Positions 34,140 to 46,140 of a stretch of DNA of 64,000 bases are shown piece after piece. Source of the stretch: Isoetes taiwanensis. Its lineage: Eukaryota > Streptophyta > Lycopodiopsida > Isoetales > Isoetaceae. The stretch's first letter is position 1, and each line of letters opens with the position of its first letter. Made by a program: the position numbers and the translations under genes. Location: the NCBI GenBank assembly GCA_021234155.1, contig JAJEKV010000114.1:507654-571653 (forward strand), in the 5' to 3' direction. The notes beneath the pieces were generated by a model that did no database searches, was not told the origin of the DNA, and saw only the letters and a program-made list of their open reading frames with translations.

Positions 34140-36660
34140 CACTCAAAAAGTATCTTCCAATCAGATCCGCAATCGCATTTAGAGTATGCATCCCGGCCCT
34201 GCTCATGTCCATCTTTTTCCATTTGCTTAGCAACCGCAGCGTCCCCTTGGCGATAATCAAGATGTTGATTCGCTTGTTTGTGGGAGCTCTTAGGTTTCGC
34301 AAAACCTAGCTCGAAATGATGCATGTATCCGTAAGAAAGGCAAACGCCATACCACTTTGCCGCTATTCACTTCATGAAGTCGCCTCCAGCTTAGTATGGC
34401 TCGACGAAGTTTTTTTTCGATATTTAGATCCGGAAATTAAAAAAATATTCTCGCCGAAGTTTTATTATGCCGCTTAATCTTCATTGGGAGCTCGCAATGC
34501 AGGATCATGTTGCTAAACCGCATATACGCATTGTAAGAAAGTAAGGAAGTGTTTTGTCCGCTTGATTCTCATTTGTTTACATATGATCGCGGTGGATTTG
34601 GTGCCTCTTATGTCCAATGCGTAAGCTCCCCGATTTTTATTTTACTTGAAAATGCCGGGTGATTTGCTATGGTGGATATCCTTTATGGCAAAAATGCCAC
34701 CGACCGTATGCCTTTGAAACTCCTGGGATATGGAATGCTAAGGTGCTCATTTTGCATTTCCCCGGCTAGATGGCTATTTCTAGGCAGAGCCCGTTGATTC
34801 GCGGTAACCTTGCCTCGCCGCAGACTCCCATGGCTGCAACCTTAGCTTCTCGCAGAGCTATTGTTCTCGTGTAATACTATTTTTGTTTTTTGTTCTTTAT
34901 TTCACTTTTTTGTCTTGCATGCCATCGCCCTTTTCATTTTTGAAGCCAAAATTTTCTTTGGAGAACTAAGATTCCACAATGGGGGCATTCGCATGCTATT
35001 TGCATATATTTGATAGCACAAAGATATTTTAGTGGAAGGAATAGCTCCGTGATCGAAAGCATTCAAGGAAGCCGACCGAAGACAAAGTAACTTTGTTTGG
35101 GTCAATACCCAAGCAATCAATTGAAACGCTTGCAATCAAATTGATGTTAAAGTGATGTTCCACTTGATTTAATGTTTTTAAGACTTTTGAAATCAATTTA
35201 AGTTGATGTTTTGAACCTTAAGGAAACCTTGTTTCCCTCGAAAATAATCTTCTCAAATGTTTTGAACTTTAAATGTTTTTGCCTAAGTTAAACCTTCCTT
35301 GAAACGAGTCAAAATTTGGATTGCAACTTACAATGCCTTTTATGGACTTGTTTGGGTTCGATTCCCAAAAGGCTTTTCTAAAATAAATATGAGCAATCAA
35401 GAATTCAATGATATTGAAGTTATATGAGAAACAAAAATATTTAATATATTGACTTTCAAAATGTGGTTATTTTTTTTAACCACTATTGTTTTAATTAATT
35501 TAAAAAAAAAAAAAACTATGTATTGTTAGTAAATTGAAAAAAAGGCCATAGGTAGTTTTATTGATTTTTTTTGCAAAATAACACTTGAAATAACGGTCTT
35601 TTGTTGATAAAAACAACACTTTCAACGCCGCTTTTTATTTTCTACGTGTTCTTTTTTTTTATACTTTCATTTATAGCATTGTAATTTAATTCTTCACGTT
35701 GTTGTAATTTAGTTTTTCATGTGGATTTCTTGAAAAATTATGTATGTTTTAAGGGAAAATAATGTCAACTTAAAAACTACAAGTAGAGAAAAAAAAACAA
35801 CACGATAGAAAAGGAAAAACAACCTGTCTGCTTTTAGTTTTCCACATGTAAGAATATTCAAATCTAGATGTGTTATTTAGAAGACAAACAACGATTGGCT
35901 CCTCCAAAACAATAGTCAAGAAAAACCACACGCTGACAAAAATCTGCTAAAAACAACAAATTGAAAAAAGGACACGTTGACCAAAAAAACAAAAAGGTGC
36001 CAAAACCACCGCGGAGAAATTTTTGCCAAAAAAACCACCGCCTCTTTGTGCAAATCCGATAAACGGGCCACGGACTTTTAATATTTTGTCGTTGTTTTTG
36101 GCATAAAACAACACTTCCGTACAACTAAAAAACAACTGTGGACCAAAAATTGGGGTCAGTGTGAATATGAAGAAGCATTGAGATTAATTATCTGTGTTGT
36201 AACGAAGGAACGACAACATTAGCACCAACTAACATATATCCACATCAATGGCATGACCTTTTTAATGTCATCATAACCCATCCCACACATATAGCTTATG
36301 ACGAATTTAGTGTAACGAGGTTATATATGCATGTCTTAAGACATTAGCATAGTTCATTATGCACTCACATTTCCACATCAATGCCCATCCCACACATACA
36401 TTTTACGATAAATTTAATGTAACGAGATTATATAGATAGCATGTCTCCCAAAAAAATATAAGCATGTGTATAACATGTCAATAGCGATAGCATAATTATC
36501 TAACTACGGAAGGAGACATATGTATGTAGACGTTCATAGTGCTAGGATATCCACAACTTTCCTCTCATCTCAGAAGCTTATGTACCTTACAGTCTGTCCA
36601 TAGCGAGAGCATAATTATCTATATAAATACAAAAAGCAGACGTCACTATATAGTTGTTGG
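34140..36660. other. AT-rich non-coding region
   Basis: No supported gene. It contains homopolymer runs (35460-35560), an AAC/ACC-rich stretch (35870-36130), and two local duplications: a CCACATCAATG...TGTAACGAG block at about 36239 and 36371, and a TAGCGA.AGCATAATTATCTA block at 36480 and 36600. Confidence 0.4.
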
Positions 36661-36674
36661 GAGTGGTGGGCCAT

Positions 36675-36956
36675 CTATAGCTCTCCTCCCAGTATTGCAT
36701 CCATGATAACATCTTTAGCCTCGATATCTTGTAATAGCCGATGAAGACGGGTTAGCTGAGCGACGAGCCTTTTAATACTGATTGAGAGTGTTGTATGATC
36801 CTTAGACATTTTATCCAACTCATCAGAGAGCCTATCCAATTGCAACTGCATCTTCCTTGTCATTGTAACAGGAGCACGCATTCTGTAGGATGCTATATGC
36901 AAGGCAATCTGGTTCCGCCTGTGCTTCCGAAAGTTACCCTCTTTCCTACCTGGCAT
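36675..36956 (-). CDS. Hypothetical 93-aa basic/coiled-coil ORF
   Basis: The ORF starts MPGRKEGNFRKHRRNQIAL and continues with a leucine-heptad segment (LQLDRLSDELDKM, then ISIKRLVAQLTRLHRLLQDI), a likely coiled coil. Its composition is normal for protein, unlike the low-complexity ORFs around it. I do not recognise the family. It may be a captured gene fragment or an ORF of the element whose 3' end lies near 37190. Confidence 0.3.
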   Translation of the reverse strand: MPGRKEGNFRKHRRNQIALHIASYRMRAPVTMTRKMQLQLDRLSDELDKMSKDHTTLSISIKRLVAQLTRLHRLLQDIEAKDVIMDAILGGEL

Positions 36957-37049
36957 CCCCTCGGAAAGAGCAGTTCAAGGCAGCTGTCTAGGAAAGGACC
37001 CTCCTCATTGTAGACAGCAATGACAAGTTTGTTTCATGAGTCATAGGTA

Positions 37050-37190
37050 GGTATACGTGCAGTTCGGGTTCTCGCTCAAGCGTGGTTGCTTGGGCAGGAG
37101 TACCCCAATATCGCTCTTCTTGTACTTACTCTGTATTAATATTAATTAATTTGGTCTTTCAAAAAATAAAAATAAAAATTATGCATCTAA
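37050..37190 (+). mobile_element. Possible 3' end of a degraded LINE
   Basis: The wording TTGTACTTACTCTGTATTAATATTAATTAATTTGG followed by TCTTTC and an A-rich tail (AAAAAATAAAAATAAAAA, 37164-37181) resembles the terminal region of plant L1 elements. No ORF2 was recognised upstream. Confidence 0.3.
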
Positions 37191-37301
37191 TATTTTGACA
37201 AAATTGTGTGGATTATTCGTACATAATTTTAGATAGTAGTTATGATTGTCAAGATGATAAGATTAATATGTGGCACGTAATAGGGGGTTCTAGGGGGGCC
37301 T

Positions 37302-37935
37302 TGATATGGATGTATAAATGACAAGCCTTGAAAATCATAGAAAAACATAAATGTTATAGAAAAAATAATCGTGTTAGGTCGCTAGTTCTATTGGTCAAAG
37401 CATTCTTATTTGGACATTGATATATTTTGATAAAGGTCCGAGGCCCCGTATTTCATGTTTTAAGGTTTGAGTTCCCGTATTTCATATTTCAAAATCATAG
37501 GCACCCCAATCATAAATGACCATAATCGAAACGAGAGGCATCCAGAGGCCACAACTTTCGATCGGGACCATAGGATCAAGGGACAGGGCACATAATATAT
37601 GGGTTTCTTGATATGAATGTATAAATGGCATTGTCTGAAAATATAGACCATACTCTAAAATAATTGAATGGTTTGTTATAGAAAAAACATAGATCAATAG
37701 AAAAAACAATCACATTAGCTTACTGGTTGTATTGGTCAAACCAGTCTTATTAAGACATTAATATATTTTAGTTGAGGTTCGAGCCCCCCGTATTTCATAT
37801 TCTAAAACCTTAGGCAAGCCCTATAGAGATTTGAGTCCCCGTATGTCATATTTCAAAGCCTTAGGCGAACCCGTATTTCATATTCGAAATCATAGGCGCC
37901 CCCTACCCAGAGGCCTAAACCTTCAATTCGGGCCG
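37302..37935. repeat. Diverged tandem duplication of about 320 bp
   Basis: Both halves begin TTGATATG.ATGTATAAATG and contain TATTGGTCAAA..., GACATT.ATATATTTT and repeated CCCGTATTTCATATT words. The repeated word pattern suggests an element 3' region or a small satellite. Upstream (37191-37301) and downstream (37936-38584) are AT-rich and empty apart from a microsatellite. Confidence 0.6.
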
Positions 37936-38270
37936 TAGAATTGACGGATCTGGCGGTCGAATAGTCCAAGACACACCTCGTTAAGAATATTTATCAAGGG
38001 TTGTATTAAGAGAAGATACTAGGTACAAACAGCTAGAATCAAGTTAAATGAAGGGGAATAGATAATAATGAAGGGTACTTGACAATATTAAATTGGGTCT
38101 GTGAGAGCTTTTAACTTGGCCATTCGATAGGAGTCCATTATTTCGGTTGTAGATTACTCTTCTTTATTATAGCCATGGAAGCTTAACAATATACCAACGC
38201 ATTTGCAAATATACATATAGTATAAGACGTGCCTTCCATGTCGTCTCAAAGAAAAAAAGAAAAAAGAAAC

Positions 38271-38303
38271 AGGAAGGAAGGGAGGGAGGGAGGGAGGGAG
38301 GGA
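38271..38303. repeat. (GGAA)n/(GGGA)n microsatellite
   Basis: Two GGAA units followed by several GGGA units. Confidence 0.9.
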
Positions 38304-38643
38304 TACATTGAATAGACTAGATTACATAGAGAATCATAAGAGTATATACTAAAATACATGGCAAAGGCAAGATCAAAGCCTCTTTTTCCGCTGCTCTAGC
38401 CTTCATTTATGGTCAAAACAACTTAATCTAATTCCATTTGCTCTCCTAGCCTTTGTCTTTGAATGCCAATATCAGTCAAGCAAAGTGCTTTCGATATTGT
38501 TGCTTTTGAGCTTGAAACGAAGTCTATGATAGATTTAACACTTTTATACATCTTATATAACTAATAGTCCATTCAATATGAAGGAAGACTTGGCCACAAT
38601 TGTGAAACTAAACAAGGAGAATACATTCCCTCTCCTAGAGTTC

Positions 38644-39138
38644 CTAGTGATGCTTTAAGTCCATACACTCCACTAAATTGACGACTAAAAGAATAGCATC
38701 AGTGTTATTATAAGCAAATTCTAAAAGATAAAGATATTCTTCCCACTGGCTTTGCCTTTCTGCCACATAAGCCCTCAGCATATCTTCAATAACTCGGTTT
38801 ACAACTTCAGACTGGCCATCCGTCTGGGGATGATAAGCGGTGGAAAACTTTAAAGTCGTGCCTAAGTTTTTCATAAGTCCAGCCCAAAATTTGCTACAGA
38901 ATAGGGGATCCCTATCCGTTATGATTGCATCTGGCATTTCATGGATCTTAAATACCTCCTTTAAGAAAATTTTGCTTGCTTGCGGCGCAATCATGCTGGA
39001 TTTACAGGGGATAAAATGAACTTGTTTAGACAACCTGTCTACCACTGTCCAAATTTGATCATTCTTGTGGATGGTCTTTGGTAACCCTTGAATAAAATCC
39101 ATGGTAATATGCTTCCATGGTTTTTCTGGAATAGGCAA
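38644..39138 (-). pseudogene. Integrase core of chromovirus B
   Basis: 164 aa with all three catalytic residues: Asp14 in ITMDFIQGLP, Asp75 in AIITDRDPLF and Glu111 in TDGQSEVVNR. There are 35 residues between the last two, the D,D-35-E pattern. This is one of the two best-preserved integrase cores in the window. It ends with a shifted frame near 38660. No C-terminal or chromodomain sequence follows. Confidence 0.85.
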
Positions 39139-39549
39139 AGGTTGTACTAATCCGACAGGGTTACCGGTAGAAGCTTTTATTTGTTGACAAACTAGGCATG
39201 CTTCAACATACTTCCTTACATTTCTTTCAAGTTTTGGCCAAAAAAAACGTCGTTTAACAGTTGCAAAGTAGCTTGATTTCCTCTATGTCCGGAGTATAGA
39301 GGTTCATGACATTCCTGTATCCCTTCAATGTGTATGCCTGTGTAACACAAGTACGGTTTCGGTAGAATAATAACCCATTATGGATTCTGTACTCCGTCAA
39401 AAGGTCTCTTCCATCCTTTTGTATCTGCATATACGGAGCGGCAAAGGAGGGGTCGTTCACATATTCTTCTTTCATTGATTCCAAATCAACAATTTCTGTT
39501 ACAGATATGGCTTGAATATTTATCCTGCTCAATGCATCTGCAACCCAGG
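39139..39549 (-). pseudogene. RNase H end and integrase zinc-binding region of chromovirus B
   Basis: ORF 39532-39254 begins inside ADALSRINIQ (the RNase H end motif) and continues to an Ile-rich linker and a segment equivalent to the integrase N-terminus. The Cys pair falls in another frame near 39190 (VCQQIKAS wording). Confidence 0.65.
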
Positions 39550-40327
39550 GAAAATTTTAAGGGACCTATAATTTTGTATAAGTATAATGAATTGGCCATT
39601 CCTCGTAAAATATGCCCCCAAAAGTGTAGCCTGAACTGGCCATTTTTCCTATTTTTTTTCTAATGTGGCAGCAACCCAATTGGCGATTTTTGAACCAAAT
39701 ATCTAGTAATGTATAGCTCAAATGACGTTCTTATTAAATATAGTGCTAGTTGTCCAAACATAAAGAAGTCGCTACCATATATAAATGTGTTTAAGTTACA
39801 TATTGTATGAGTTTGAATTCATACCCCATGTATTTCAATAATGCACAGATTGCTGGTAGGGAGAATCGGAAATCGGATGCTGGAGTCTTCGTAACGAGGA
39901 TTGAAAAGTGCCTCGACATTTGATTTTCCAAAAGAGCGAGATTATTCTTAGTTGGTAGATATATTTAGAAATAAAAATTTCTATTAATGTTGGCCCCCCA
40001 TAAGTGACGAATTTATGAGGGGGCCTCTGAATGAGTTAAGATTTGGCAAACTCAAGGCATTATAGGATTTGGCCAAGTGGCCTAAATGGCCATTCCATAA
40101 GCATATCTAATTCTCACTTGGGACTAAATTGGCCCCAAAGTTGATACCACTCTAATTAGCAAACATCTAATTGGCCATTTTAATGTCATAATAGGCAATA
40201 AAGTGCCGCTAAAATGGCTAATCAAGCAGTAGTCCAAGGGTAAGGCATCCTACTCAAGTCTACTGTTGCATTTTGTCTCAACCTGTAATTTGTGGCTAAA
40301 ATGATCACGGGGCCACTAAAATTTTTC
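39550..40327. mobile_element. ~780-bp insertion with inverted-repeat ends, splitting RNase H
   Basis: The RNase H of chromovirus B breaks in the KHGKENP...ADALSR motif and resumes on the other side. The insert ends are GAAAATTTTAAGGGACC on the left and, reverse-complemented, GAAAAATTTTAGTGGCCCC on the right, an imperfect terminal inverted repeat. It has no ORF of note and repeats TTGGCC/TGGCCA words. A small non-autonomous DNA transposon is likely. No clean target duplication could be fixed, so the superfamily is open. Confidence 0.5.
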
Positions 40328-40760
40328 GGCCGCAGAACCCGGGTTCTCCTTCCCGTGTTTATATTCAAGCCGGATTCCTTCAAAGTCCTTTATAGTGTCA
40401 ATGAGCTTTAATTGCACAAGCATTGATAATATCCTCGCTTGTATATGTTTCAAGCTTTTATTGAAACGAGCCACAAAACTTAGATCCCATAAGATAATGC
40501 CTCCACTTCTTGAGTGCATGAACTAAGGCAATCAATTCCTTTCATAGGTACTATACTTTTGCTCCAAGGGTTTGAGCATTCGCCGGCATAGGCTAATGGA
40601 TGTCCATCTTGCATAAGCATCGCGATCAATAGCATTTCCACTTGCGTCCGAACAGATCGTAAAAGCTTATTCCGGGCAAAGACTAATACCGATTCAGCTT
40701 GCCATGTTCTCTTTCGTAATTCTAAGGCTTCCTGGCCCTGATTCCGCATAAAGGGGGTAT
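40328..40760 (-). pseudogene. RNase H N-terminal part of chromovirus B
   Basis: ORFs 40749-40480 and 40519-40316 contain MQDGHPLAYAGE (the HPIAYxS-type motif of gypsy RNase H) and EYKHGKENP. The frame shifts between them. Confidence 0.7.
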
Positions 40761-40776
40761 CTTTCTTTAAAATCCA

Positions 40777-41700
40777 CTAAGAGGAAGGGTTACTTTCAAG
40801 AAAATCCTTCACAAATCTTCGAGTAGTAATCGTGATAACTGTATAAAAGAACGAAATTTTGACGTTTTTTGTGTTGAGGCCAATCAATGATAACCATAAT
40901 CTTTTCCTGATCCATCCGTATGCCTTCTTTGATATAATCCGCCCAAGTATCCCACTTCTTGCATAAAGAACGCTTTTGGACTCATTAACAAACAGCTTTA
41001 TTCTCGGCCGAAGGTCAAAACCGTTGAAGGTGTTGTTTGTGCTTCTCAATAGTTCTACTATATATAATTATATCACAAAGAAGACAACAACACTTTTCCC
41101 TAGTAATGGGTGCTAGAACTCTCCCCATGAGACTACGTATCGTTGCCGGAGCATTGGTCACCCAAAAGGCATTACACTAAACTCATAATGACCAAAAGTT
41201 GTTCTCAATGCCGCCTTTACCAATGTCTTCTTCCTTAATTCGATTTGGTGATATCCCGATTTCAAATCAATTTTGCTAAAGATGCAGCACCTCGAATTCA
41301 TCAAATAAATCGTCAGCTCTAGGTAATCGGAAATTTGTCCTTAATAGTCACTTTGTTGAGAGCTCTATAATCCACGACATCCGATATCCCTTTATCTTTT
41401 TTTTGATTAGAATGACCGTGCGCCAAAAAGGTGAACAACTTGGCCGTATTAATCGACGGGCTAGCATCTCAATTATCCGCTCTTTCAAGCTCCAATTTTT
41501 CAAAATGACCGATCCGATAAGGTGCCCTATTTGAAGTTTGGCATTTTCTTGCAACCGTATTGCATGATCTTCGGACGATAAGGAGGCAAATCTAAAGTTT
41601 CCTCATCTTTGAAGAGATCGTTAAATTGTCCGGAGAAAACTCTACAGTACCAGAGGCACCTCGCGGATGGTGGATGGGAGTTTCTCAAGTAAATAAAGTA
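40777..41700 (-). pseudogene. Reverse transcriptase of chromovirus B
   Basis: ORF 41554-41348 holds ERIIEMLARRLIRPSCSPFWRTVILIKKK, the RT entry motif (RPSxSPF). ORF 41049-40777 holds the thumb/connection part. The region expected to hold the YxDD box (about 41065-41090) is frameshifted. Further stops make this inactive. Confidence 0.75.
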
Positions 41701-42110
41701 ACGACTCAGCTTCACTCTATATTAACTCTTAGCTTCGAGAGTATGTCAATAGGGGCTCATTTTAAGACGGAAATCAGACGCAGCTTCAAAGGTTGCCCTT
41801 CAATAGTTATACCACCGGTCTTTTCCCGGTTATTAGGTCGGGCATCAAGTCGTTTCTCGCCATCCAATTCCCAATATCACATCCAGATCCTAGAGGGGCC
41901 ATAATCAAAACTCTTTCTTCCGGACACGCCTCCTATTTGGATAGGAGCTACCACATATTTGTCCTTAATCGATTCCCCGAGACCCTTCAAACCTTGCACT
42001 ACTGCGGATTTTTGTATGCAAATCACAAATAGGTAGTCCTAATTTATATACCAAGTCCCCGCGAGATAAAAATCATGTGTTGAACCATCGCCAAGTAAAA
42101 ACAGTCACAT
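41701..42110 (-). pseudogene. Protease remnant of chromovirus B
   Basis: At 42069-42089 the minus strand reads DGSTHDF, the retropepsin motif with a residue lost from the usual DSGST. Flanking sequence is in several frames. Confidence 0.55.
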
Positions 42111-42353
42111 CTTGACCTTTTACTCGAACCTTTCATTTTAAACAACCATGTTTTTCGAGGTCCTATATCATCTCTACAAATTCTTTAGGTATGCAATTTG
42201 CGATCTCCCTTTTCTTGTTCAATAGCCGCAAGCTTTCCTTTATTCCTTTCTTCCCCTTCCCCGAAGTTTTCGGTCTTTCTTCTACATGGTGTGATTGAGC
42301 AACTTGCCTTTCCTTAGGCTACACTCTTTGAACCGTGCATCTTCTTTGCATTT

Positions 42354-42875
42354 TTATCCGAGTTGTATTTTGGGCGTTTTTGGATTGGTAATGCGAACCT
42401 CCACAATTATAACATCCAATCTTTGGCCCTTTACTCTGTTCCTATTTGGCCTTCTGTCCATTATTAGAACGTTTTCCATTCTTTCCGTTGAACCTAGTCT
42501 TACGCTCTTCACGGCCTCTTTTATGTTTCTTGTCTCTTCTATTTTCAAATTTTTCACGCTTCGTCTTTTTCGCTCACGAAGGCACTCCTTCCCAAATAAC
42601 TAACTTATTTAGTCTTAGGGTTTAATTTTCGCTCGCACTCCTCCTCGCTTAATTGCATCCTCCATACTGACTGGTTCAATGAGATCTAGCTCCACACATA
42701 TTTCCTCTCTTAACCCATTCACAAACTTTCTTAAAAGTTCATTTTCACCCAAGTTCCTAACTTGTGAACCCAGATGGCTAAATTTCATGTAATATTCGGA
42801 CATCAAGCTTTCTCCATCATTCTCGCTTAACAAGGTCCCACTCTTTTGCAATATCCCGTAATAGTTTGCGTGCAA
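42354..42875 (-). pseudogene. gag of chromovirus B
   Basis: ORF 42875-42615 carries LMSEYYMKFSHLGSQVRNL and LLRKFVNGLREEICVELDL, the conserved capsid region of plant chromovirus gag. Downstream at 42376-42414 the frame reads CYNCGGSHYQSKN, a zinc knuckle whose last Cys is Asn. Confidence 0.75.
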
Positions 42876-43439
42876 GTAATGGGCTTCAATGCACTATGTA
42901 AAGTCTGTCCATGAGTTAACCCTCAGTCGCATCAATCAGCGACCTTGCCACCAAACTTGAGCTTGCTCATCCAGATAGGTGTCCATGGTTTGCGCTTTTG
43001 TTCACCGCTGCGTTAACTCTCTCAAAGAACTTTTCCCAAATCCCCAGAAAACTTATTACCTACATTGGCTTAACAGCTACTCCGCCAGTGAAGTATGGCA
43101 GATCTACTTTTTTCCAACCATTTAGGAGCCTTATCCTTTTTAGTTGGAGTATCAGTTTTCGTAGCCATCAGAGGCTCTGGATTGACATTAACTGACGGCA
43201 GATTTTCAGGTGGTAGTGGATTAGCAGGTGGAGGATCTCTGGGTAATGGAGGTGGCTGAACATTACTGGGTAGGAAACCATATAGTAGAGCGATCTGCTC
43301 TAGTTTGTACTGATAATATTCTGTGGATATAGGCTGTGGCAGTGCTATCTGAGTAGCAATAAAATCAGCAGTTCTTAATGCCTGCTGGTATTGATCTTAT
43401 TATGATGGCGAGCCATCGTCACGGATTCAAGAGCGGGCT

Positions 43440-43452
43440 GGCTCTGATACCA
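43440..43452 (-). other. Primer binding site of chromovirus B
   Basis: On the minus strand TGGTATCAGAGCC, the exact initiator tRNA-Met-complementary PBS, four bases after the LTR end. Between gag and this site (42876-43439) is the 5' leader, with no firm ORF. Confidence 0.9.
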
Positions 43453-43456
43453 AATT

Positions 43457-44112
43457 TGATACAACGAAAGAATCTCAACAGTTTAAATGACTAAATCTAA
43501 AGAGGACTACACTCCAATTTTTTTTGGAGGATTCAATCCACCCAACCGGGCTCAGGTTTTTCCAGCAAGAAACTGTTATCTTACCTTCACAACCACAATC
43601 AGAAATTCAAACTCAAAGACAAACTCGACCAGGACTAATTGTGACAAGACAGAGGATTTCTCAAAGCTCTCAGCCCAAAATTCTGAGATAGAGTAAAGGA
43701 AACAATTGTATTTATAAGAAGGAAACAATCTATTTCTGGATTTGCGCTTTTCTAAACACAAATAGCTGTCAAAAAGGTGAATAATCCTAAATATCTAAGA
43801 TTCGGCCAGAAATATCAAGGATTCGACCTTTTGCAGGGCTGGATCGACCTTTTTTCTCCAAATCCGGGAACTCTGATATAATCTCGGGCAGATTTGGCTG
43901 AAGGGTTCGCGACCCGTTATCAGCCACGCCTTTATTATCTTTAATTTAAACCATTGGTCCATAACTTTAAAACATTAATCTACCTATCTAGACCCAAATA
44001 TCATATTATAAGAAATAAACTACCCTTAACAATTAATTACTAGCCTTTGAAATATTAACTCCCGTTGTGTTGTGCCTGAGCCACTCCCCCAAGCCGGCAT
44101 TGAGCCGTAACA
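43457..44112 (-). repeat. 5' LTR of chromovirus B
   Basis: On the minus strand it starts TGTTACGGCTC and ends GTTGTATCA; 656 bp. A TATA box (TATAAATAC) lies at about 43709-43717 on the minus strand. No second copy of this LTR is in the window. Confidence 0.75.
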
Positions 44113-45010
44113 GCCTCCAAATACGAAGGGCTCTGGCGACGGCTAAAAACTCCTGATCATGAGTTGGGTAGCATTATTTGGCGTCGTTCATCTTTTTGGA
44201 GTCGTAAGCTACGACTTTGCCCTTCTGCATGAGCACTCCTCCGGTACCTATTATGCTTGCGTCTATTGCTACTAGCTTATCTTTCTCTAGGTCTGGCAAC
44301 ATTAACAGTAGGGCCGTTGTTAAGGCTTCCTTGAGCTTTTCAAAGGAAGCTTAAACATTCTTAATCCAATGATCAACTCAGTTTTTGACTTTGTGATGCT
44401 TAGCGAGATCTGAAAGGGGAGCTGCCCACTTAGCAAAGTCCTTCACGAACTTCCTGTAATAACCTGCAAGGCCAAGGAAGCTTCTTACTTCTGCCATGTT
44501 TTTTGGTGCCGGCCGATCGATTATTGCTTCGATCTTGGATGGATCGATGGCAATTCCTTCAGCTGATACCACATGGTCTAGGTACTCGACTTTTGGTGTA
44601 GCGAAATGGCACTTTGATCAGAGCTTGCCGAACAAGCGATGTCGCTTTAGTTTCTCCAAAACGTTCCTTAAGTGCACTATATGCTCTTCCATTGATATAC
44701 TGTAAATTAAAGTATCGTCAAAGAAGATGATGACGAATTCGTCCAAGAATTCCCTAAAAATGTCGTTCATCAATCTCTTAAAGGTTGTTGGGGCATTTGA
44801 TAGACCAAATGTCATAACTGTGAATTCGTAGTGCCCATATCGCATTCTAAAAACAGTCTTATTGAATATCCTCTTCCTTAATACTTATTTGATGATAGCC
44901 TGACCTTAAGTCAATTTTGGAGAAGAATCTTGCTCCTTGGAGCTGATCCATTACATCGTCTGCTTGTTGGGCTGTTGATGGTTGATATACATCTTCCGAT
45001 TTCCATCCTG
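44113..45010 (-). pseudogene. Reverse transcriptase and start of RNase H of element C
   Basis: ORF 44845-44618 has TFGLSNAPTTF and the catalytic box FFDDTLIYS (Asp43, Asp44). ORF 44572-44378 has PSKIEAI and [18 protein letters not shown], the connection motif. RNase H begins below 44370 and breaks at ARALRIWR, adjacent to 44113. The N-terminal RT ([10 protein letters not shown]) is near 44880-44930 in another frame. Confidence 0.8.
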
Positions 45011-45789
45011 GCCGTATGAATCCCCAAGTCGAGCAACTCCTACAACTACTTTTTGAGCTCTGCTAGCTCGGGAGCGCTGCTCATTCTATAAAGAGCTTTG
45101 CTGGTCGGCTCTGCATTTGGTGCAAGCGTGATTTCACACTTTACGGCTCTATAGGTCAAAAGCTCTCGAATTTTATTTGGAGGTATATCGTGGATTAGTT
45201 TAACAATCAACCGAGGCAACTATTCTGAAGTAGCATCTTCCTTCTTACTCTTGTTGTCGGGGTCGACGACGTCTAGCTTGAGTATATGTGCGACCTCATC
45301 CCTCATGATGTACTTGAGTAATTGTTTCATAGACATGCAGTGCATGACTAAAATTACTTCCTTAACTTTAATTGTAAGGTGCTTGCCATTTGGTGCTAGG
45401 CTAGACATCTCGTGCTTATGGTAATCACTTATTGTCTTAGCCGTCTTTAAATATTCCATGTTTATTATGGGGCATATTTGCCGGTATTCATGATCTGGTG
45501 CCGATATTTCACTTCCTCTACTTAAGGTTGATGTCGGACCTGACTCTTGTTCCTTGGTGCTGCTAATTGCTCAGCCTTGCTATAACTATTGGCCTAGATT
45601 TAGACTTAAGAGCCTTGCTCTTAAAGATGTCCGCCATCTATGAGGTGCAATATTACAGGTTAAAGAATTATTTACATAAATCCTATGGCCACAAGCTGTT
45701 GTCGACATTTGGACACAAAAAAACTATACAATTAAATAATTATTCTTGTTTTAAATACTACTCTATACTCTAGGATCCCCCTTTTTTTA

Positions 45790-46140
45790 ATTATTACCCT
45801 CATGAAATAGTCCCACCTTTGAGTTGATGCCATGTAAGAAGTTGGCCGGACTTGTTAGATTGCTTCTCTTCATTGGGTCGGATTATTCCTTACGTTGTGG
45901 AGGTACTCATCATATACATAGTCGACGGTTATCCTATTATTGAATCCTATTTAGCGAGATGATCAAGCTCACAAAGAGGTTCCAATATGCTGGATATTTG
46001 TCAACAATTGTGTATAATTTTAGTACTCCATAGGTTTTTCTTCCTAATTCTGGAAGCTTTGCTCAATTCTTGGGTCCATCCTTTAAAAAAAGATGACAAA
46101 AATCTACTTGGAATTTCGTCCGAATCACATCATGGATGTT
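45790..46140 (-). repeat. Block shared in inverted orientation with 29829-30160
   Basis: See the partner entry. Here the block is upstream of protease/RT on the minus strand, where gag or leader would be expected, but no gag motif is visible. Confidence 0.7.

Larger units (their letters stand above)
38585..44112 (-). mobile_element. Chromovirus B: Ty3/gypsy element with PBS and 5' LTR, 3' end missing
   Basis: On the minus strand: 5' LTR (44112-43457), PBS (43452-43440), gag, protease remnant, RT, RNase H, integrase core. No 3' LTR was found below 38585, so the 3' side has been lost or replaced. It lies within the RNase H coding part of element C (the break falls after that element's ALRIWR motif at 44113). 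An extra insertion splits its own RNase H. Confidence 0.8.

Noticed and set aside
39541-40342. 8-9-bp target duplication around the RNase H insert
   Set aside because: Similar words (AACCCAGG and AACCCGGG) exist, but they do not lie directly next to both inverted-repeat ends, so no duplication is claimed.
43440-43452. tRNA gene suggested by the iMet-like sequence
   Set aside because: Only the 13-base PBS is present next to an LTR; no cloverleaf follows.
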